Of a stretch of DNA of 64,000 nucleotides, positions 57,097-64,000 are shown piece after piece (positions within the stretch are counted from its first letter, which is position 1; each line of letters begins with the position of its first letter). The DNA lies in assembly GCA_019096065.1 (NCBI GenBank), contig JAGUCH010000007.1, positions 4,858,501 to 4,922,500 of the forward strand, written 5' to 3'. This stretch comes from Paracyclopina nana (Eukaryota > Arthropoda > Copepoda > Cyclopoida > Cyclopettidae). A program made the position numbers and the translations under genes. The notes under the pieces are model-generated. The model was not told the DNA's origin. It made no database searches and saw nothing but the letters and a program-made list of their open reading frames with translations.

Positions 57097-60000
57097 CTAG
57101 GTGAAATATACATCATGTGGCACGGAAATGATAACACTTTCTGCAATTACTGCTTTGAAAATCGCTTTGGAACGAGGAACATCGACCAGTTCTTCATCGT
57201 AATGGTCAATCAGCCGAACCATGACCTTGCTCCAATCCAACTCTGGGCAGTCTGGCGTAATGAAGTCGGCAGTCATGATTTGAGTGCATTCCAAAGTTGT
57301 CTCATCATAGTTGTGGACAAAATAGAACTTCCCATCATCAGTTGCAATAATGTTGTCTACAGTTCTCTTGCGCGGGTGTGGCTTCAAACTTACTTTGTAA
57401 CCACAAGAGTGAGCATTCATGTTGCATATGAATGACTTCAACAAGCATTGTTTTGCGAAACTGAGTGTGTAGGGCTTGATTATTTTTTTCAGATAGCTGA
57501 AGAAGCTTTCAAAGGGCATTGCACTTATATCGGAGAGGGGCCCAATTTTGCGAATGTCCAAAAGGTGGCTAAATGTGTGGACATTAAAGCTGCACTGTTG
57601 AAGTCCAAAAACACGTTGGAAGGTGTCATAAAACCGAAAATGAGTTTCGCGAGCCAAGTTGTCGTTCATAATGTTTGAAAACACTTTGGATGGCATTAAA
57701 GCTGCATGAACAATCCATGCAAATCGATACCACGCTTTTCGTAGCCCACTCGGCCATTCGTTAAGTGCCTCGCCAAAGAATGTGAAGCCACAACACACAA
57801 TCGCAATGAATTCCGAGGCTTTTAAGTGCACAAAGTTATCTTTGACTGATCTAGGCGCACGAGGGAACTCTCGTGGTATATCCATGTTAACCCACTTTTC
57901 GTCGAATAACTTTGCTATTGAGACTCCTCTCGCAGTAGTGACTCCTTTTCCACTTCCAGCCTCCAAAATCAGCCTCATTAATTGGCGGCAGACTCCCAAT
58001 GAGATATTGTGCATTGGGTCAGGCACAAAGTCTTTGACAATGTCAAAGTATTCCAGGTCAAGGAGAGGGCTGTATCCTTTTATTCCACATCTTTTCTTCT
58101 TTGGAAGCCGCCTAGCATTTTCGCCAATAATTGTGGCAACTTGCAGCCAATCTTCGTGAGTTCTCTTTTCGCTGAGCATGGATGAGACGGGAAAGCCCAT
58201 CTTATTGAAGTCTTTCAACCATTCGCCCTTAACCTTGCACATCTCGCAGCTGCTGTAACCGTTGTGTTGCGTAAGGCACTTCATTCTTGCGCGCATCGGG
58301 CTATCGCCAATAAACTTTCTCACAATAAAGTTGTTGTCAAGACACTGCTGAAGCACTTCCGACGTCAAGTCCACAATGTCTGTGCTGTGTCCCTTACGAT
58401 AGACATGAATAGCAAGCGGCCAAACTTTACGACAAGGTTGAAACCTCACACACAAGACGCTCATCAAAGCATCCGATGACTTGCAGAGCGGTACACCGTC
58501 AAGAAAGAGATCCACATACTTTTTTCCATTCCATTCGCTTTCGAAGTCAGTTGGATGAATACTTCGGAAAAATGCATACAACGAGTTCATAGAAGTAGTT
58601 GACCATTCAGACAAGAGTAGGTACCGTGGTCGTGGATATTTCTTCCTAGGAAACGTGTTCCCCACATGGTGCATAACCTTTTTTTCTTTCAAATCGTAGA
58701 ATTCATAGGTCATAGAGATTTTCGGTATCCTTTTCTCAAAACGTTTCTTAATAGCTTTGAAGGAAAGCAATTTTCGATCCGTTAGGCTTCTCGCAAAGTT
58801 CCAAAACGCTTTTGAAGCTCTGTCAGTAACAGCAAGGATTGATGTGAGGAAGAAAAACCTTGCATACAAGGCCATGTCCCTTTCCTTTTGCGTCTCAAGC
58901 TCATTTTCCTCTTCCAAAGCTTCGCGGAAGTCTTTCAAAGTCGTGCCATGCATGTTGACTGCGTTGTCCTCACGCGGATCATCAATCCTTTGACTTTCCT
59001 CACCTATTTCATCCTCCGCATCATAGAAGACATCTTCTTCGTCTTCATCGAAACTGCTCTCACCCATCTCCATCTTTGACATGAGCTGTTCATTGTACGT
59101 AGCAACGTTTGCATCGAAATCCAATTGTGCAGCATCAACCAATACAGGCCTACGAGGATCAAAAAGATCCGACTGCAGTGAGCTATTGCTTTCGAAGCTA
59201 ATGTTGGCCAAAACGTCATCTCCATCACTTTCAGCCAATACTTTCTCCTCCGAGGCACTTTGACTTGGCACTTTAGGATCTTTGGAAGTGCTTTCAAAGC
59301 TTATATTTGCAAGCATGTCTTCTTCATCATTGGCTTGACCTTGAACAGTTGCTGGCTGATCCAACAGCATTGCTTGCTTGCTTGTCATTGGCTGCTGCGA
59401 ATCCATGTCAAGATTCACCGTTTCAGGAATGTCACGTTTTGTTGGAATTGCAATCAAATCATCTTCAGAATCGTTTTCAGAGCTTGACACTTGACGTCTT
59501 CTTTTGGCTTCACTTTCGCCAAAGTTGTCATCGAAATACGCACTTGGGCCTTCCAAACATTGCCCATCAGTTCCTTCAACGTACTCTTCCTCAGACACAT
59601 CCGGCGTTACATCATCGGGGCCGATGTCAGTGATGAGGGCCAATTTTCTTTTCAAGTTTTTACGAAGTGACTTCGCTGTTTTCTCTCTGATGTCGCCATC
59701 ACACACTTCGTCATTGTCATTGTGTGGAGGATCATTGACTGGAAGATCTTCCAAAGCATCATGGAAGTCATCGTTGTCCTCGTAGTCAGCTGCAATGTTG
59801 TCGAGATCAGAGATGACACGATCGATTAATGTAGGATCGTCTTTGTTGAACGGGCAAATCTTCAAATGAGGCCCGAAGAGATTTTCATCTCTCCTGAAAG
59901 GAAAGTTTGGTTAATAACAATATTAACACCTTCAATTAGCAAATACTCACATTTCGTCATTGAGCGTGCCTTGCTTTTGCTGCACGAGGCGCACTCTGGC

Positions 60001-60114
60001 CTCGCATCGTCTTTGCAACTCACGAAGCTGCCTTTCGGCCTCACGCACTTTTTTACGATGTCGGGCTTGTCGCACCGCTTCCTTTGATTTTGCGCCGACT
60101 TTTATTTTCGGCAT
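57097..60114 (-). CDS. Tnp2/CACTA-like transposase
   Basis: Two exons on minus: 60114-59951 and 59893-57097; 986 aa, apparently intact. The basic helical N-terminus (MPKIKVGAKSKEAVRQARHR) is followed by about 330 acidic residues, including a repeated LANISFES motif (about residues 249 and 283). The core has the three blocks of CACTA/EnSpm transposases: FLDGVPLCKSS (D520), GDSPMRARMKCL then CEMC (D585), and FVPDPMHNISLGVCRQLM (D680). A later FESFFSYLKK block follows. These supply the candidate DDE/D catalytic residues. The single intron lies in the N-terminal region. The intact frame suggests a young or active copy. Confidence 0.85.
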
Positions 60115-60731
60115 TTCGATTTTTTTCGCTGTAATGGCGTCGCTTTCAGCTGAACGAATAGTTGCCGTACGTAGCTGTTGCAGGAATGTTCTGGAAGAAG
60201 GGCGACGCGAAAACACTTTAAAAAATTAAAAATTACAATGATGCCAATAGGCATGCTTAAATGATTATAAAAATTACAATAAATGTAATGAAATAAATAT
60301 TTTTTATATTTAATTTAATTTTTACGTTTTCGTGTCGCCCCTTTAGCACAATTCATTGCCAAATTAAAATTCGAATTTATTCGAAAGTTTATCGTCATCT
60401 GGCCTATTTTATTAATGAATTAATTGTAATTCATCCTGCATTTGTGATTCCGAACACTTTTTTCCTTTTCGTAATTCAAAAAATCCAAAATATTTGGGTT
60501 CAAATAATTGACTTTCTTAGAAGCCGTTTAGAAGCATCTAGATTTTGGCGGAATTCCGCCAAATTGCTGCCCAAGCTAGCCGCGCCGGCCGAGTCTGCCC
60601 AAATTTTCCCGGAATTCAGCCAGCCAGCACAAACAACAGCAGTTAGTCCTGCGCTGGCTTCCAAACGGTTCGGACGTGTCTCAACGGAACCTGAAAATAT
60701 TTCGTCGTCGCCATTTTGAAATTTTTTCAAA
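60115..60731. promoter_or_regulatory. Divergent promoter region of the transposon
   Basis: 617 bp between the two ATGs. AT-rich core (60220-60480), no other frame supported. Likely drives both genes. Confidence 0.5.
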
Positions 60732-63700
60732 ATGCCTCCCAAGGCCGCAAAGACGCCAACAACGGGCCCCAAGGTGTACAATACGCCTCCCGACACCCCC
60801 GAAACGGTGTACGACCAGTACATCATCATCGCCCTGAAGGAGGATCCGCCGGTTTCGACGTTATCGGCCAATCAAGGATTTGGAAATCCGCGGAAGTCCT
60901 ACCGCGACATTTTGGGATTCTTCCCTTACTTGAAGATGAGCCCCGCTGCTCGTATGAAGATCGGCAAGTTCGTTTTGGATGAACGCGAAGGGCCGAGAGA
61001 ATTCTCGATTTTCTGCCGAGTCGAAACAAGTAAGTATTTCGCTTTCGATCCGCTTCTGCTGAAATCTAACGATAACCTTTTCTTGCAGGAATTGAGGAGC
61101 ACCGCGTGAGTACGCTAGTCGCCGACTTGAATAGTCGTTTCGCGGGTTTGGCCTTCGCTGACCGAGCCAAGCTTAAGATGACCTTGATCCGCAATTTCGG
61201 GGAGAAGTTCCTCAAGGATTGGTCCTACACTGAGCGCGACCCCATCAAGGGCAAAATCTTGTACACGAGGTGGAATCAAATTGGAACTCGTTCCAAAGCC
61301 ACCGAGAAGTTGCCCCAATCAGGGAAAAATGACACCGACGATGAATCAACGGACTCGGATGACGTCTTCATCAAGAAGAAGCGCGGGGCGACAAAACCCA
61401 TTTCGAGCTCGTCTTGCTCATCTGCAGGACCAACGCCGAAGAAGGACCAGGTACTATAAGTTGGTCTTATTCATTTAGTGTGGCTGTTTATACTTAACCA
61501 TTTTCCAGCCTCCAAAGGTTGTTGCCACTATGTTGGACAACCCGTTCTTCACAACTGGATCGAAGACGCCTGTGAAGAAGGACATCAGCGGTGGCAAGAA
61601 AACTGGCAAAGTCGCCGTGGCCGCTGGAAAGTCTCCCAAAGAGGTTGCGAAGCCTAAAGACGACAAGAAGCCGAAAAAGGCCGACTCCAAGAAGACGGGC
61701 AAGGCTGCTTCAGCTCGTACCAGCGGCAAAAGGAAACACGTTTCCGAAAGCGATTCGGACTCCGACAGCAGCGTTGAATATGTCGGCTCTGAAATCATCT
61801 GCCCGTCGCCAACCAAGAAACGCTTGGTTACTCCAAAGGCTGAGCAAATGGACACCTCCACGGGTAAGACCCCTGACGCGGATAAGGCTTCTCTGTCATC
61901 AGAAGCGACGGTGACCAACTACGAAGTACCAGTTGTTGTAAGTATATTGCCATTTGTAATTAAATGTGGCTTTCAATTGGCTTTTAATTGCAGTCCGAGT
62001 TCACTGAGGCGACTCTCATCACGGAGGATCACTTCGACGCCAAGATGAAGAACTTCCAGGAGCAATTTGTCACTTCTGTGTCAACTTCGGATGCTATGAA
62101 GCATTTGGTTCGCCAACAAGTTGAGGCTGTGTTCCTGGAGAGCATTGCGCCATTCATGAATGACCTCAAGTATGAGATCAAGGACGCTATCAAGGAGGAA
62201 GTTGGCAAAGTCTTGTCTGGCCAAGCAAATGTCGCCAAAAGGGCAGCTGTGACGGTAAGCAGTAATTAGTAACTTTCGAATTGCTTTTGATTGCAATTTG
62301 AGCACTTTGCAGAAACTACTTGAGGAAACAAGCGCGATGAAAGATGCCATTGCCGACTTTAGCGTCGAGCATGCTGCCATCAGGGTGGAAATTGGCAAGT
62401 TGCGTGAACATGAGGCGGACTTTCAATCGCGCTCCAATGGCATTTTGGCACGAATGTTGCCTTTTGAGTACATGGGCCCCGCTGCGGACATTTTTTTTGC
62501 GTCCCACTTTGTGCAGGAGAACATCATCCATTTCGTCAAGGATGAGTTGTCAAACTTGACTGACAAGGTGAATGTCAACATTGCGTTTGCTTTCACAAAC
62601 GCCTTCTTCACCCGTATGGCTCTTGCTCACTTGGTGTGGAAGCATCCTATCAGGTAATTGATTTGCGAAGCAATTTCGAATGCGAGTTGAGTTAATATTT
62701 TGCAAAATTGCTTATTCTTTAGCGAGGATCAGATGATGTACTACAAGAGGACTGTGCCGGAGCCTGTAGAGAGGATCGTCAAGACCATCATCATTCCTTA
62801 CGTGCAAAAGGAAATGGAGCTCCGCAATTCCAACCTGGTCATCGTTTGGAAGAAGATCCGGAAGATTATTAGTCGCCGATTCACCAACTCTCGGACCAAG
62901 ATGCTGGAATGGGCCTTCAAGAAAACATTCACTCCTGAGGAAGGCTTCGAGGCATTGTTCAATGTGGACAATGAGTTTTACCTCTACAATGAAGTAAGTA
63001 CATATTTAACTTCCGAATCGCTTCCACTTTGTAACGCGAATGTTTTCAGCATGCTGTTCCTCCTGTTGCCATTGATGACCAGGACGCTTACATTGAGAAG
63101 CTGACCAACAGCCGAAAGGAGGCCAAAACGGCACTGCTTGCTAGCCAAGACGACAAATGGGTCGATGGCGCAACTTTTCCATCAAGCGACAAGGTTTTCG
63201 ATGGCTTTCGAGGCAAGTCCTACACTCGAAAAGTGTTCAGCAAGTATGACGCCATCAAAATTATTGTGGCTGCTGCTGCTGCCAAGAAAATGGATGTGAC
63301 GGCTCTGACATGGGACGAGATCTCCAATGTTCCCGACGTAAGCTTGCTAATTTTTACTTGCTTAACTTTCATACTTATTCGTAAACGCTTCCGTAGTTGA
63401 AAGAAGTGTATGCCGATGTGCTGAATGACTACAAACATTCTTTGGACGACTTGGTCAGGGAGTTCCCGCACGACCCTGACTACATGATTAAGATCAAGTC
63501 GAATTCGAGCAGCGAAGAGCAAAGCACTGTGCACACGCCAAGGAAGGAGCAATCCAGGTCGAGCGATGATTCCAGCTCCAACAATGACGATGACGATGAG
63601 GTCGAGGAGGTTCTCACCCAGCAACCCAAAGAAGAACCAAAGGACAGCGAAAGTCGCGAAACCACTCCCCCAGTAAGCCCGTCTACCAAAAATAAGCCTT

Positions 63701-63991
63701 ACCTTTACTTTCAAAGCCCTTTTAATGGCTGCCAATTAGAAATTTGTAACATTTTCTAAAACAATTCACTTTTCTTTAACGTATGCAAAATTGTACGTTA
63801 TAGACTTTTTATTTACATTGAATGCAATGCAAGGCCGCTTTTAATTAAGATTCCTAACCCCTTTCGAACCTTTGCAGGACGCGACGGCTGAGCTTGTTGG
63901 TATTGCTGGTGCGAGTACCACGGATCCTAATGACATCAAGGAGCAGTTGGCGATTGAGCGCACCATCAAGAAGGCCGCCGCCAAGAAGTAA
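60732..63991 (+). CDS. Nine-exon Lys-rich protein, candidate transposon accessory factor
   Basis: Exons: 60732-61029, 61089-61450, 61509-61937, 61994-62254, 62313-62653, 62723-62993, 63050-63337, 63397-63672, 63878-63991; 879 aa, all GT-AG and in frame. The N-terminal 200 residues look folded (KVYNTPPDTPETVYDQYIII; WSYTERDPIKGKILYTRWNQ). A 170-residue Lys/Ser/Asp linker with nuclear-localisation-like runs (SKKTGKAASARTSGKRKH) follows. Next is a helical, coiled-coil-prone centre (about 365-480), then a second folded region with WKKIRKIISRRFTNSRTKML and WDEISNVPD. The end is an acidic tail and KKAAAKK. No known domain is recognised. The divergent pairing with the transposase suggests a TnpA-type DNA-binding partner, but a host gene is possible. 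Confidence 0.7.
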
Positions 63992-64000
63992 ATCAGCTCC

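Larger units (their letters stand above)
56700..64000. mobile_element. Candidate two-gene Tnp2/CACTA-like DNA transposon (right end outside window)
   Basis: Two divergently transcribed, intron-containing genes (57.1-60.1 kb minus, 60.7-64.0 kb plus) share a 617-bp spacer and a CpG-richer composition than nearby host genes. Left of the transposase, 56.7-57.0 kb has repeated motifs (AGTAACCGAATGAAAGT near 56731 and AGTATTCGAATGGAAGT near 56782) and a 14-bp perfect palindrome at 56870-56899, resembling subterminal repeats. The right end, TIRs and TSD cannot be seen, so the left boundary is approximate. Confidence 0.6.

Overview
This window is nuclear DNA from an animal. Genes are split by short GT-AG introns (mostly 50-110 bp), are packed at roughly one per 2-4 kb over the first 39 kb, and include metazoan-only families (SKI/SnoN, rhomboid-like protease with an EF-hand, TM9SF3, RNF181, AMSH/STAMBP). 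One secreted protein has the pattern of an arthropod-restricted DUF7042-7045-type family. I therefore infer a compact-intron arthropod (springtail- or crustacean-like); the species cannot be fixed from the sequence alone.

Layout. 0.7-1.6 kb: a 7TM receptor gene with an in-frame TGA before TM7. 1.9-5.2 kb: a complete but non-autonomous LTR retrotransposon with two identical 229-bp LTRs, a TSD and a tRNA-Lys-type primer site. 7.1-20.7 kb: a housekeeping cluster of PWP1, an EF-hand rhomboid protease, a second 7TM receptor, NADK2, RNF181 plus STAMBP (94 bp apart, same strand), a 3-finger C2H2 protein and TM9SF3. 21.4-25.3 kb: three tandem DEDDh exonuclease paralogues with identical splice positions. 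26.1-29.3 kb: a third 7TM receptor and a secreted arthropod-type protein. 29.3-31.4 kb: a C2H2-finger/USP-like fusion. 32.4-33.5 kb: two very small genes. 33.6-35.9 kb: an SLC22-like MFS carrier with a huge His/Asp-rich first loop. 36.9-39.5 kb: two tandem chymotrypsin-fold proteins that have lost catalytic residues. 40-52 kb: SKI/SnoN with a CpG-rich 5' region and a 6.7-kb intron. 53-56.7 kb: sparse sequence and the 5' exon of an unknown gene. From about 56.7 kb to the right edge: a Tnp2/CACTA-like transposase on the minus strand and, 617 bp away and divergent, a 9-exon gene for an 879-aa lysine-rich protein; together they look like a two-gene DNA transposon.

How genes relate. The RNF181/STAMBP pair couples a ubiquitin ligase and a deubiquitinase in a layout that could be an operon; a USP-like protein sits 15 kb away. 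The three 7TM genes appear to belong to one dispersed orphan receptor family. The exonuclease trio and the protease-homologue pair are local tandem duplications. All gene models were built by hand: exon junctions were checked so that every model keeps one open frame, but start codons and UTRs are inferred.
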